Shown piece by piece: positions 1 to 6,119 of a DNA stretch of 7,505 bases; within the stretch, counting starts at the first letter, position 1; every line of letters begins with the position of its first letter. The notes under the pieces are model-generated. The model saw only the letters and a list, made by a program, of their open reading frames with translations. It was not told the DNA's origin and ran no database searches. The DNA lies in the NCBI GenBank assembly GCA_030621105.1, contig JAUXIH010000047.1, forward strand, positions 1-7,505. Direction: 5' to 3'. The translations under genes and the position numbers were made by a program. The DNA comes from Dehalococcoidia bacterium (GTDB taxonomy: Bacteria; Chloroflexota; Dehalococcoidia; GIF9; AB-539-J10).

Positions 1-111
1 GCTCTGAACGGGAAAACTTTAAAGGATCGGACGCTGAATGTTAATGCAGCTCGACCTCGCTCTGATAGCAGAGGTGGTGGGTACGGTGGGGGAAGAGATA
101 GAAGATACTGA
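1..111 (+). CDS. RRM-type glycine-rich RNA-binding protein, C-terminal part
   Basis: Frame 1 is open from the window edge to TGA at 109-111 and encodes the last 36 residues of a protein whose start lies outside the window. It begins ALNGKTLKDRTLNVNAARPR, which matches the end of an RNA recognition motif: the alpha-2 'ALNG' segment, then the final 'GRxLxVNxARPR' strand. An Arg/Gly/Tyr-rich tail follows (SRGGGYGGGRDRRY). This layout, one RRM plus a short glycine-rich tail, is known from small bacterial RNA-binding proteins of the cyanobacterial Rbp type, often about 80-120 residues and linked to cold or stress responses. The RNP motifs themselves lie outside the window. It is the only convincing plus-strand gene and converges on the leftward genes. 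The family call is fairly sure; the RNA targets are unknown. Confidence 0.85.
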   Translation, partial: ALNGKTLKDRTLNVNAARPRSDSRGGGYGGGRDRRY

Positions 112-163
112 ATTGACGCCTATCATTTCTTGAGCCTATCTTTATGGCTGTGCGAGAAGGTTT

Positions 164-188
164 CTAAAGGTTATGAGAGTCCCTTTAG
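164..188. repeat. Inverted repeat in convergent intergenic region
   Basis: CTAAAGG (164-170) and CCTTTAG (182-188) form perfect 7-bp arms around an 11-nt loop. They lie between the RRM gene (plus) and the leftward genes, where a transcription end would be expected. There is no clean U-run on either side, so this is not a classical terminator. Repeats of this size also occur by chance. Confidence 0.3.
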
Positions 189-227
189 GCAAAAGCCGAC
201 CTTGGGTGAGAAATCTCAATGCTCCAG

Positions 228-356
228 CTATAGCTGTTCCAATGCTCTGACAACATCGTTAAGGTCGCCAAGGGATTTGCATTTAAGGTTATTCTCTCTA
301 CGGCAGGCTAATGGTTCACCTCTGGCGAGGATTTGGTGGGCATGCCCATCTGCCAT
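228..356 (-). CDS. Possible small soluble protein, 42 aa
   Basis: The minus strand has an ATG at 354-356 and a TAG at 228-230, giving 42 residues that begin MADGHAHQILARGEPLACRR and end with a helix-like DLNDVVRALEQL. The composition is soluble and charged, with two cysteines (CRR and KCK), and resembles a real protein more than the overlapping plus-strand frame, which is rich in Ser, Leu and Arg. The ATG lies 39 nt after the stop of the reductase gene, so it could be the last gene of that transcript. The ribosome binding site is weak (GGA about 6 nt upstream). I do not recognise a family. It may be a chance frame. Confidence 0.3.
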   Translation of the reverse strand: MADGHAHQILARGEPLACRRENNLKCKSLGDLNDVVRALEQL

Positions 357-395
357 TATCGTCCGCAGTTAATTAAGACGGGGCGCTGGACTGAA

Positions 396-1610
396 TTAGT
401 TAGCTCGAGAGGCAGTCGCTTCCCTTCTAAGCGGGGCTCTGCTAAATGGAACTAAGACGCCGAAAATGAGAGCAGTAAGTAGCTTTGGCTCCCTTAATGC
501 GCTGGAAATAAGCTTCCCATGCCAGTCAAAGGAAAAGGCTTTGGAATTGAGCAATAGCTCGTGGATATTTTTTGATTTGACGATGTTAAATACTTGCTCT
601 ATTTGCTTCTGGCTCATTCTGTAATACAGCCTGCGCAGCCAGTAGCCGATGGCAATCTCCCTGCCAATCTTAGCTTTCCACTCTCTTTCATATTGAGAAA
701 GTCGGCGGGCCGACAGGTCATCAACTGCAAGAGCTCGTCTTAAGCTCTCAGCAGCTATATCAGCGCAGAGTAAACCGAAATATATGCCGCCGCCGGTAGT
801 GGGCTTGACCTGCCCTGCGGCATCACCGACGGCGATGATGCGCTCAGCGTAGGTTCTGGGTAGAGTGGTTATGGGAATGGCTTTTTGTCTGAGGTCACCC
901 CCATCAAGGCTTATTTTGCCTTGCTGATGTAGACGGGAAAGCAACCTCTCCAAATAAGAAGCAGGTTTATGACAAGACAGCGAACCAACAAGTCCGGTAC
1001 TTGCTGATGTGGGCACGAGCCAGGCGAAGAATCCCGGGGCCATCTCCTGGTTCAGGTAAACCTCGACTTCGTCAATTCCGTGGATATTTACCTCAGCTTG
1101 AGCCCCCAGGGCAAAGTCGTCAATTTTACCCAAGCCTAACCTCTGGGGAAGATTACTAAGACCGCAGGCGAGAGCCACAGCCCTGGCTTCAAATACATGC
1201 TTTTCTCCAGAGCGGTCAACATTGACCTGGACGCATCTGGGTTCGGGAATAATATCTGTCACCCGCGCACTTAAAAAATAGATAACGCCATTCGCTTGAG
1301 CCTTATCTGCCAGATGGACATTGAGAGCGGAGCGGTCAATTATGTAGGCTTGAACTGCGTCTTTCTCCAGCTTGAGAGATGCCCCCGAAGGGGCAAAAAC
1401 CTTAGCTGAACTTGCTTCCCTGAGCACCACTTCGTTACTGATGGGGAAGGAATTAAAGCATTCCGTGCTGATGATGCCAGTGCAGCAAGTCTTGCCGTCC
1501 AGCTTTTCCTTCTGCTCAAAGACGGCAACGCGATAGCCATAGCTGGCTAGCTTATAAGCTAGATAGCTGCCAATGGCTCCGGCGCCAACCACAATTACGT
1601 CATATTTCAT
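396..1610 (-). CDS. Geranylgeranyl reductase family FAD-dependent oxidoreductase
   Basis: A 404-residue flavoprotein of the p-hydroxybenzoate hydroxylase fold. Residues 5-14 (VIVVGAGAIG) are the Rossmann GxGxxG motif that binds the FAD ADP moiety, and E32 at the end of the second strand would hold the ribose. Residues 40-48 (KTCCTGIIS) match the family's K-x-C-x-G segment. Residues 260-278 carry the second FAD motif with the conserved GD (262-263) followed by a Gly-rich turn (TTGGG). FFAWLVP (194-200) corresponds to the family's 'YGWIFP'. Members saturate geranylgeranyl double bonds in lipids, quinone tails or chlorophyll-type precursors; the substrate here cannot be read from the sequence. 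The ATG at 1610 is required by the Rossmann strand but lacks a nearby Shine-Dalgarno. An AGGAGGT lies at 1646-1652, 35 nt upstream, and an in-frame TAA (1644-1646) blocks extension. Confidence 0.9.
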   Translation of the reverse strand: MKYDVIVVGAGAIGSYLAYKLASYGYRVAVFEQKEKLDGKTCCTGIISTECFNSFPISNEVVLREASSAKVFAPSGASLKLEKDAVQAYIIDRSALNVHLADKAQANGVIYFLSARVTDIIPEPRCVQVNVDRSGEKHVFEARAVALACGLSNLPQRLGLGKIDDFALGAQAEVNIHGIDEVEVYLNQEMAPGFFAWLVPTSASTGLVGSLSCHKPASYLERLLSRLHQQGKISLDGGDLRQKAIPITTLPRTYAERIIAVGDAAGQVKPTTGGGIYFGLLCADIAAESLRRALAVDDLSARRLSQYEREWKAKIGREIAIGYWLRRLYYRMSQKQIEQVFNIVKSKNIHELLLNSKAFSFDWHGKLISSALREPKLLTALIFGVLVPFSRAPLRREATASRAN

Positions 1611-1666
1611 TACTTGCGCAATAGAAAGAAGGTAGACTCTAGCTTACCTCCTTTTGTCTGACAAGG

Positions 1667-1978
1667 TCAACTATCGCTTGCCAGGCGGTCCAGAGCCGTC
1701 ACTATGGCTGCCGCCAGGGAAATTGACAGGGCTTTATCTAAATTTCGCATGTATGCTCACTTGGGCAGTTTAATGTTCAGGGCAACGCCGAAGCGCTGAG
1801 CCGGCGCCAATTTCCGCCGCCGATACCAGGCAATACCCGAAGCCACCAGGATGAGAAGGGTAATGGGGATAAGTATGGGATAAAGCCTTATGTCCCAAGG
1901 AGCATAATTAAGAGCGAGCCCGATAAGGGGAACGATGGCGATGCTCAAGCCAAAGCTCGAAGCTACCTGTTCAATACC
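1667..1978 (-). pseudogene. DUF1616-like membrane protein remnant
   Basis: One minus-strand frame is open from 1978 to 1670 apart from a single TGA at 1757-1759, and is bounded by TAA (1979-1981) and TGA (1667-1669). The first 73 codons read GIEQVASSFGLSIAIVPLIG, then LNYAPWDIRLYP and a membrane span ending YRRRK. From memory this matches the last transmembrane segments of DUF1616 (PF07760), roughly 'GIERLALSFGLSLAIVPLLG...NYTPWGIRL'. After the in-frame TGA the frame continues AYMRNLDKALSISLAAAIVTAL, like the domain's next 'LDKAL' segment. TGA replaces what I would expect to be a Trp codon (KLPK-W). The first membrane spans and the soluble C-terminal part are missing. A shorter ORF from a TTG at 1946-1948 (63 aa) could in principle still be translated, but decay is more likely. 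TGA acts as a stop elsewhere in this window. Confidence 0.65.
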
Positions 1979-2058
1979 TTAGTGACATAGCTTCTCTCCT
2001 CGAGATTGCTTCCTCGCGAAGTCCTTGGCAATGGCAGAGGGGCATGTCTTAGTTGAGC

Positions 2059-2595
2059 TTAGGACCTCCACAAGCTGATGACGGCCAAGGCGCTGAGTGC
2101 AACGCCGGCGATTGCCGCCCCAATCCAGCCCAGGAGACACAACGTGGTGACGATTCCCCCGGCAATCAGTATCCCGAGCAGTATAGAGAGGAAGGCATAT
2201 TTGAATTTCAGGCCGAAGAGGACGGCGGCGATTGAGCCGGTCCAGGCGCCGGTTATGGGCAGGGGGATGGCAACAAAAAGGGTGAGGCCAATCCTCTCGT
2301 ATCTTTCGATGATTTTTCCCCGCCGCCGGGCGTGCTCAAAGAGCTTGTTGAACATACTTTCAAAGAGCTTTATCCGGCTCAGAGCTTTGGAAAGCGAGTC
2401 AAGGAGCAGCAGGAGAAAGGGCACCGGCAGGAGGTTGCCGATGACGGCCAGAAAGAAGGCATAATGCCAGGGGAAGTGAAATAGGTTTATAGCTACTGGG
2501 AGCGCTCCCCTGAGCTCCAGCACTGGCAGAGCCGAGATGATGATTACCACCAGCTCCTGGGAAAAACCTAATCTGATAAGTTCTTCAGCACCCAA
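2059..2595 (-). CDS. COG2426 family small multidrug-export-like membrane protein
   Basis: A 178-residue integral membrane protein resembling PF06695 (Sm_multidrug_ex/COG2426), whose members are usually about 150-180 residues. Signature segments are ELRGALPVAI (27-36) and PLPITGAWTG (111-120), each followed by a hydrophobic span. Predicted spans are at about 13-38, 46-66, 104-128 and 135-175 (the last probably two), with a basic cytosolic stretch at about 68-103 (HARRRGK). The family name implies export of small cations, but transport is poorly established. The start is TTG (2593-2595) with an AAAGGT 5 nt upstream; no ATG or GTG lies in frame before the upstream TGA (2623-2625). The stop is TAA. 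Its 3' end lies close to the DUF1616 remnant. Confidence 0.85.
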   Translation of the reverse strand: MGAEELIRLGFSQELVVIIISALPVLELRGALPVAINLFHFPWHYAFFLAVIGNLLPVPFLLLLLDSLSKALSRIKLFESMFNKLFEHARRRGKIIERYERIGLTLFVAIPLPITGAWTGSIAAVLFGLKFKYAFLSILLGILIAGGIVTTLCLLGWIGAAIAGVALSALAVISLWRS

Positions 2596-2623
2596 AGTTT
2601 TACCTTTACATTTGTAGCCGTTT

Positions 2624-2656
2624 CAGCTCGCTTTTAGTTAAATGAGCGCAAAGCTG
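2624..2656 (-). promoter_or_regulatory. Possible 5'-leader hairpin of the COG2426 gene
   Basis: CAGCT-CGCT (2624-2632) can pair with AGCG (2645-2648) and AGCTG (2652-2656), with a 3-nt bulge on one arm and a 12-nt loop. It lies 28 nt upstream of the TTG start. There is no U-run in either direction, so it is not a terminator. Function is unknown and pairing may be by chance. Confidence 0.25.
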
Positions 2657-2859
2657 GGATTGGTGTTGGGGACATTCTAACTTCTGTGTTCCTTGAGCAC
2701 AAGGGCTGGTCTACGGTAATGGTTTGGTGCAGGCCATCTCGGAAGAAGGATAATCTTGGGACCAAAGCAAATATGAATTAGAGACGGTTAGAGTGCTTGC
2801 GTTCAGAATCCTTCCAATTGCCAATATTACTGCAGTTTGTTTTACTAGTCTTCAGAGGG

Positions 2860-3960
2860 TTACTTGTGAATGGTTTTTAGTTCAGTTCTTTCTGGTGTTC
2901 TAGGGTGGTCGTAAGGATGGCGCCACCTATATCCCACAGAGGCACTCTCTCGGATGTTAGCTGCAGCCTCCTTATACTCTTGGATAATTTGGTCTTCAAT
3001 GGCATAGTTAAATGGGTCACCCAGCTTCTGCTCCATTTCCCCGCCCGGCTGTGGCCGGTTATCCAGATACCATTTCACCGTCCGCCGTATCCCCTCCTCG
3101 ACTGGAACTATATCTCGATAGCCAAGTTCAGTTTTGATTTTAGCGGTATCTGTAACCTGATGATGGACTCTGCCACAATAAGGACGGCTGGGACGAGCTA
3201 GTTCGAAAGGCATGCTTACCAGCTCCCACTCATAGTCAAACACTGATGCTACTATACTCACCCAGTTTCGGATACTCAGAAGTGTGTCATCTCCAGTATT
3301 GTATATCTGCCCAGCAGACTCTTCAGGTCGGTCTACCGCCAGCAGAACAGCATGAGCCATATTCTCAGCGTAGCCTCTTGTCATAAGTTTGAGCCCTCCG
3401 TCAGGAATGATAATTTGCTTTCTTCCATCCAGTATTCGGCGAATAATACTCCACTCAAGAGGTGCTACCTGCCGAGGGCCATAAACGAAGGGAAAACGCA
3501 ATAAGGTAGCGTTATAGTATCCCTGGTTATGCAAGTCCATAACCACCTGCTCACTGACTACCATGAGATAGGTAAACTTGTGTCGCTCTTTGTCTGTAAA
3601 AAGAGGGGCATTCTCTGGTATCGGTACCGGCACTCTGCCAGAGCCATTCTCACCTTCTATAAGTGCCTTATAGGGCAACCCTACCACTGCAATAAACCTG
3701 GGGGTTCGTTCCTTCATCACTTGGGCTGTATATCTCAGCCGTCCATACATACTTATTACCAAATCAAAGGTGTGCGCCCCCAGAGTCTCTTCCAAGGTTT
3801 CAAGAAAATGCGGGTCACCGTGCAAATGCTCCACAGGCACGGGAAACTCAATTTCGTGTGTCCCTCGATGGAGAATGGCAACCTGATAACCTCTCTTGAA
3901 CAATCCCTCTACAACATAAGGGCCAACGGGTCCCGTTCCGCCAATCACCAATGCTTTCAC
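2860..3960 (-). CDS. NAD-dependent epimerase/dehydratase family protein (atypical SDR)
   Basis: A 366-residue extended-SDR protein. Residues 4-13 (LVIGGTGPVG) are the glycine-rich NAD(P)-binding motif, followed by the beta-2 end LHRG (30-33). The LRFPFVYGPRQ segment (154-164) is the typical post-active-site strand of sugar-nucleotide epimerases. At the position of the catalytic Tyr-x-x-x-Lys the sequence reads YLMVV (131-135): the tyrosine is kept but lysine is replaced by valine, as in atypical SDRs (the SDR_a1/CSP41-like branch comes to mind). The C-terminus adds about 60 residues rich in charge and aromatics (YRWRHPYDHPRTPE). The GTG start at 3958-3960 is supported by GGGAG 6 nt upstream and by the Rossmann strand beginning three residues in. 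It stands alone between intergenic gaps, so substrate and pathway are unknown. Confidence 0.85.
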   Translation of the reverse strand: MKALVIGGTGPVGPYVVEGLFKRGYQVAILHRGTHEIEFPVPVEHLHGDPHFLETLEETLGAHTFDLVISMYGRLRYTAQVMKERTPRFIAVVGLPYKALIEGENGSGRVPVPIPENAPLFTDKERHKFTYLMVVSEQVVMDLHNQGYYNATLLRFPFVYGPRQVAPLEWSIIRRILDGRKQIIIPDGGLKLMTRGYAENMAHAVLLAVDRPEESAGQIYNTGDDTLLSIRNWVSIVASVFDYEWELVSMPFELARPSRPYCGRVHHQVTDTAKIKTELGYRDIVPVEEGIRRTVKWYLDNRPQPGGEMEQKLGDPFNYAIEDQIIQEYKEAAANIRESASVGYRWRHPYDHPRTPERTELKTIHK

Positions 3961-3961
3961 T

Positions 3962-3986
3962 TTATACTCCCATTTACTCCTTCCTT
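3962..3986 (-). promoter_or_regulatory. Ribosome-binding region with a three-codon ORF before the epimerase
   Basis: On the minus strand AAGGAAGGAG (3977-3986) is followed by ATG GGA GTA TAA (3973-3962), a complete ORF of three residues (M-G-V). It ends one base before the epimerase's GTG (3960). A second Shine-Dalgarno, GGGAG (3967-3971), lies inside the mini-ORF and is well spaced for the GTG. Translation of the mini-ORF could couple to the epimerase, or the first site may just be a standby site. Confidence 0.35.
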
Positions 3987-4061
3987 GAGAATTCTAAAAT
4001 ACCCCTTATCCTTGCCACCTCTCTAAATTACCCCAAGTTTGGCGATGACGAAATCGGAGAT

Positions 4062-4090
4062 ATACCTGATTCTACCTTCGAAATACCTGA
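4062..4090. repeat. Direct repeat ATACCTGA, 21-bp spacing
   Basis: ATACCTGA occurs at 4062-4069 and 4083-4090, start to start 21 bp, about two helical turns, in the gap between the response regulator and the epimerase. Both copies sit in similar context (a purine-rich 5' flank, then TTC or ATT). This spacing suits a dimeric regulator binding one DNA face, but 8-bp repeats also arise by chance. Confidence 0.25.
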
Positions 4091-4153
4091 ATTTGACATC
4101 GGGAAACCGCTGAGATAGAAGGGCAGCAAGGAAAGTGCTGAGGGCAAACAATT

Positions 4154-4798
4154 CTAGAGGTGAGTCAATCCTTCGCGAATAGCATATTTGGTGAGCCCGG
4201 CTATGCTGTGAATGTCCAATTTCTCCATGATTTTCTGGCGGTGTGTCTCGATGGTCTTCACGCTCACGTAGAGGCGGGAGGCGATTTGCTTCGTGGTCAC
4301 GCCTTCAGCCAGAAGTTGGAGCACCTCGCGTTCCTTGGGAGAGAGGTGAGGAGCCGAGGGGCCAGTCGCTGACAAGTGACGCACATAGTCTTTGACTACG
4401 GCCTTAGTTATCCCAAGGCCAAGGTATGTTTGGTTCATGACTATAACGCGGATGGCGCGAGCCAGTTCCTCGAAGGCGGAATCCTTCAGCAGGTAGCCTG
4501 ATGCACCGGCGCTGAGCATTCCGGTCACAAACGCTCTGTTGGGATGCATCGATAGCGCAAGCACCTTGACGCTGGGAGCAGTGGCAATAATCTGCCGAGT
4601 GGCCTCAATACCGTTCAAATCGGGCATGGCGATATCCATGATGACCACGTCAGGCAACAGTTTCTGGGCTAGCTGCACCGTAGTTCGTCCGTTTTCTGCC
4701 TCGGCAACCACTTCCATATCGGACTGCTTCTCAAGCAGGGAGCGGAGTCCATCGCGCATGATTTTATGGTCGTCAGCTAGAAGAATTCTTATGCTCAT
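4154..4798 (-). CDS. NarL/FixJ-family response regulator
   Basis: A 214-residue two-component regulator. The receiver domain (1-120) has the acidic pocket D9-D10, the phospho-acceptor D55 in IMDIAMPD, S83 and K105 (YLLKD). A linker leads to a LuxR-type helix-turn-helix domain (150-212) with LSPKEREVLQLLAEG, the TTKQIASRLYVS turn and the VKTIETHRQKIMEKL recognition helix. It is a DNA-binding transcription factor activated by phosphorylation. The start at 4798 is chosen because MSIRILLADD begins the receiver beta-1 strand, GGGGAAG lies just upstream, and the ATG overlaps the kinase's TGA by 4 nt. A longer start at 4831 would add 11 unlikely residues. It is translationally coupled to the kinase gene and shares its message. 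Target genes are not evident here. Confidence 0.95.
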   Translation of the reverse strand: MSIRILLADDHKIMRDGLRSLLEKQSDMEVVAEAENGRTTVQLAQKLLPDVVIMDIAMPDLNGIEATRQIIATAPSVKVLALSMHPNRAFVTGMLSAGASGYLLKDSAFEELARAIRVIVMNQTYLGLGITKAVVKDYVRHLSATGPSAPHLSPKEREVLQLLAEGVTTKQIASRLYVSVKTIETHRQKIMEKLDIHSIAGLTKYAIREGLTHL

Positions 4799-5886
4799 GC
4801 TGCTTCCCCGCTCGTGGTTCCCTTGCCGCATTTCAGCGGCGCGATGAGGGTACCCTGAGTACCGTGGCCAGGCCTGGATTCAATCTTAAGGTGTCCACCG
4901 AGATGCTCCAATCGCTCGCTGATATTGAAGAGGCCAAACCCGCTGGTTCTGCCAACGTGGTGACGGATTTCAGAGCTGTCGAATCCAACTCCGTCATCCT
5001 CAACCCCAATTCGTATTTCGTTACCCTCTCTCCAAATGGATACCTTTGCGCTGTGGGCTTGTGCATGCTTAACGATGTTGACCAATAACTCGCGTACCGC
5101 CTGGAACAGGAGAACGCGAATATTACTATCCAGCGGCTTGGGCAACCCGTCATCCTCAAAATTGATTGGGATGCTGTGCTGCTCCTGAATTCGCTCGGCG
5201 AGCCACTCCACCGCTGGCTCCAGCCCCAGCAAGTATAGGATGGGAGGGCTGAGATCGAATATCAACGACCGCGTCTCTTGAATTGTTTGCTCGATGAGCT
5301 TGCTGATTTCGCCCAGAGGTCTGGTAAGACTGGCGGAGGATGTTGATTTACGCAACGTTTCTAACTTGATCTTGGAAATAGCCAGGGTCTGGCCAATACG
5401 GTCATGCAGGTTAGTCGCGATGCGCCGTCGTTCTCGCTGCTCAGTCAATGACAATTCGGATGCCAGAGCTCGGAGCTTCTCCTGGTAGATGAGAAGCTCT
5501 TCCTCTGCCTGCTTGCGCTCGGAGATGTCCATGAAGTATCCCAAGGTTGCTCGCTTTCCCTGATACTGGATGGAGGTAACTGTTTCCCCAACCCACTGTG
5601 TGCTCCCACCCCTCTTAACAAACCTGTATTGATAAGAAGAGGAACGCTCTCCCTTCAACATCTTAACAGCATTTTCCCTTACCATATTCCTGTCCTCAGG
5701 AAATACAAGCTCCAGATAATCCATGCGCAACAACTCGTCCGCACTGTAGCCTGTAAGTTCCTGAAACTTGGGGTTAACCAGTTGGAACTTTCTATCCTGA
5801 AGAATGTAGATGCCAATCGGTGAGCTATTGAATAAGCTCCTGAATAGTTCCTCTGGTTGCTTGCATTGGGTTTCCGATGTTTTCAT
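4795..5886 (-). CDS. PAS-domain sensor histidine kinase (HisKA_3 type)
   Basis: A 363-residue soluble kinase without membrane spans. A single PAS domain with a PAC tail covers about 13-127 (SSPIGIYIL, FQELTGYSADELL, ending GYFMDISERKQAEE), then a coiled-coil linker (128-155). The HisKA_3 dimerisation and phosphotransfer domain has RRRIATNLHDRIGQ with H161 as the phospho-acceptor. The HATPase_c domain (about 253-350) shows the N box RELLVNIVKHAQ (N270), the G1 box DDGVGF (297-302) and the G2 box GFGLFNI (316-322). This is the NarX/DegS-like kinase class that partners NarL-type regulators, which fits the overlapping downstream gene. The PAS ligand or cofactor is not evident; sensing would be cytoplasmic. 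The ATG at 5884-5886 has only a weak GGGA upstream. A tiny membrane peptide ORF lies 52 nt upstream. Confidence 0.95.
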   Translation of the reverse strand: MKTSETQCKQPEELFRSLFNSSPIGIYILQDRKFQLVNPKFQELTGYSADELLRMDYLELVFPEDRNMVRENAVKMLKGERSSSYQYRFVKRGGSTQWVGETVTSIQYQGKRATLGYFMDISERKQAEEELLIYQEKLRALASELSLTEQRERRRIATNLHDRIGQTLAISKIKLETLRKSTSSASLTRPLGEISKLIEQTIQETRSLIFDLSPPILYLLGLEPAVEWLAERIQEQHSIPINFEDDGLPKPLDSNIRVLLFQAVRELLVNIVKHAQAHSAKVSIWREGNEIRIGVEDDGVGFDSSEIRHHVGRTSGFGLFNISERLEHLGGHLKIESRPGHGTQGTLIAPLKCGKGTTSGEAA

Positions 5887-5938
5887 TATCCCATCTTGGT
5901 GTATTACTAGCGATATGTTACCCGTGAGCTCGGGGGTG

Positions 5939-6025
5939 CTATCCGCCCACCGACAACAATACTAAGCCGGTAACTATCAGCACCACGCCTACAGCCAGTA
6001 GGATAATCAATAATTTTACGTGCAC
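5939..6025 (-). CDS. Putative 28-aa single-span membrane peptide
   Basis: The minus strand carries GTG (6023-6025) to TAG (5939-5941), encoding 28 residues: a short basic start (MHVK) and then an unbroken hydrophobic run ending LLSVGG. This is a complete single transmembrane helix with positive charge at the N-terminus, suggesting N-in orientation. AAAGGA lies about 11 nt before the GTG as a plausible Shine-Dalgarno. It precedes the kinase ATG by 52 nt with no terminator between, so both are likely on one message. Small membrane peptides beside sensor kinases sometimes modulate them, but this kinase is soluble and the link is only positional. A chance ORF cannot be excluded. No family was recognised. 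Confidence 0.45.
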   Translation of the reverse strand: MHVKLLIILLAVGVVLIVTGLVLLSVGG

Positions 6026-6059
6026 CTTCTCAAAGTCCTTTCTGTTTGTACTTTACCAC

Positions 6060-6078
6060 TGATAAATACCCTTTATCA
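6060..6078. promoter_or_regulatory. Candidate operator TGATAAA-N5-TTTATCA
   Basis: A perfect 7-bp inverted repeat with a 5-nt spacer, TGATAAATACCCTTTATCA, lies 34 nt upstream of the 28-aa ORF and in front of the kinase-regulator operon. The form fits a dimeric helix-turn-helix binding site, possibly autoregulation by the adjacent NarL-type regulator. No clear -35/-10 pair was found around it. A 7-bp pair at short spacing is expected a few times by chance in a window this size; position is the main argument. Confidence 0.3.
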
Positions 6079-6092
6079 ATAAACGAACTCCG

Positions 6093-6119
6093 CTACAAAA
6101 AGTTAGTGACCTTGGAAAA
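6093..6119 (-). pseudogene. Possible severed 3' fragment of the four-span membrane protein gene
   Basis: Directly beyond the IS remnant on the minus strand, eight codons read FSKVTNFL before TAG (6093-6095). The upstream gene is interrupted right after PEIYWR. In proteins I recall with the similar 'PYTLQ...P..YW' ending, the next residues are of the form '..F.kvN..iT', so this stretch may be the displaced continuation. The match is short and from memory. Confidence 0.3.

Noticed and set aside
130..372. 80-codon plus-strand frame after the RRM gene.
   Set aside because: TTG start without a ribosome binding site, a shadow-like composition rich in Ser, Leu and Arg, and the minus-strand 42-aa frame in the same place is more protein-like.
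1757..1759. TGA recoded as tryptophan or selenocysteine in the DUF1616-like frame.
   Set aside because: TGA is the natural stop of the kinase gene in an ATGA overlap and of the RRM gene, ordinary TGG codons are used for Trp throughout, and the same locus has other disruptions.
2078..2464. Long plus-strand frame opposite the COG2426 gene.
   Set aside because: It is antisense to a clear membrane protein, with an Arg/Ser/Pro-rich shadow composition and no ribosome binding site.
2690..2705. CCTTG-AGCA-CAAGG hairpin as a terminator after the epimerase.
   Set aside because: Only a 5-bp stem, with no U-run on the minus strand.
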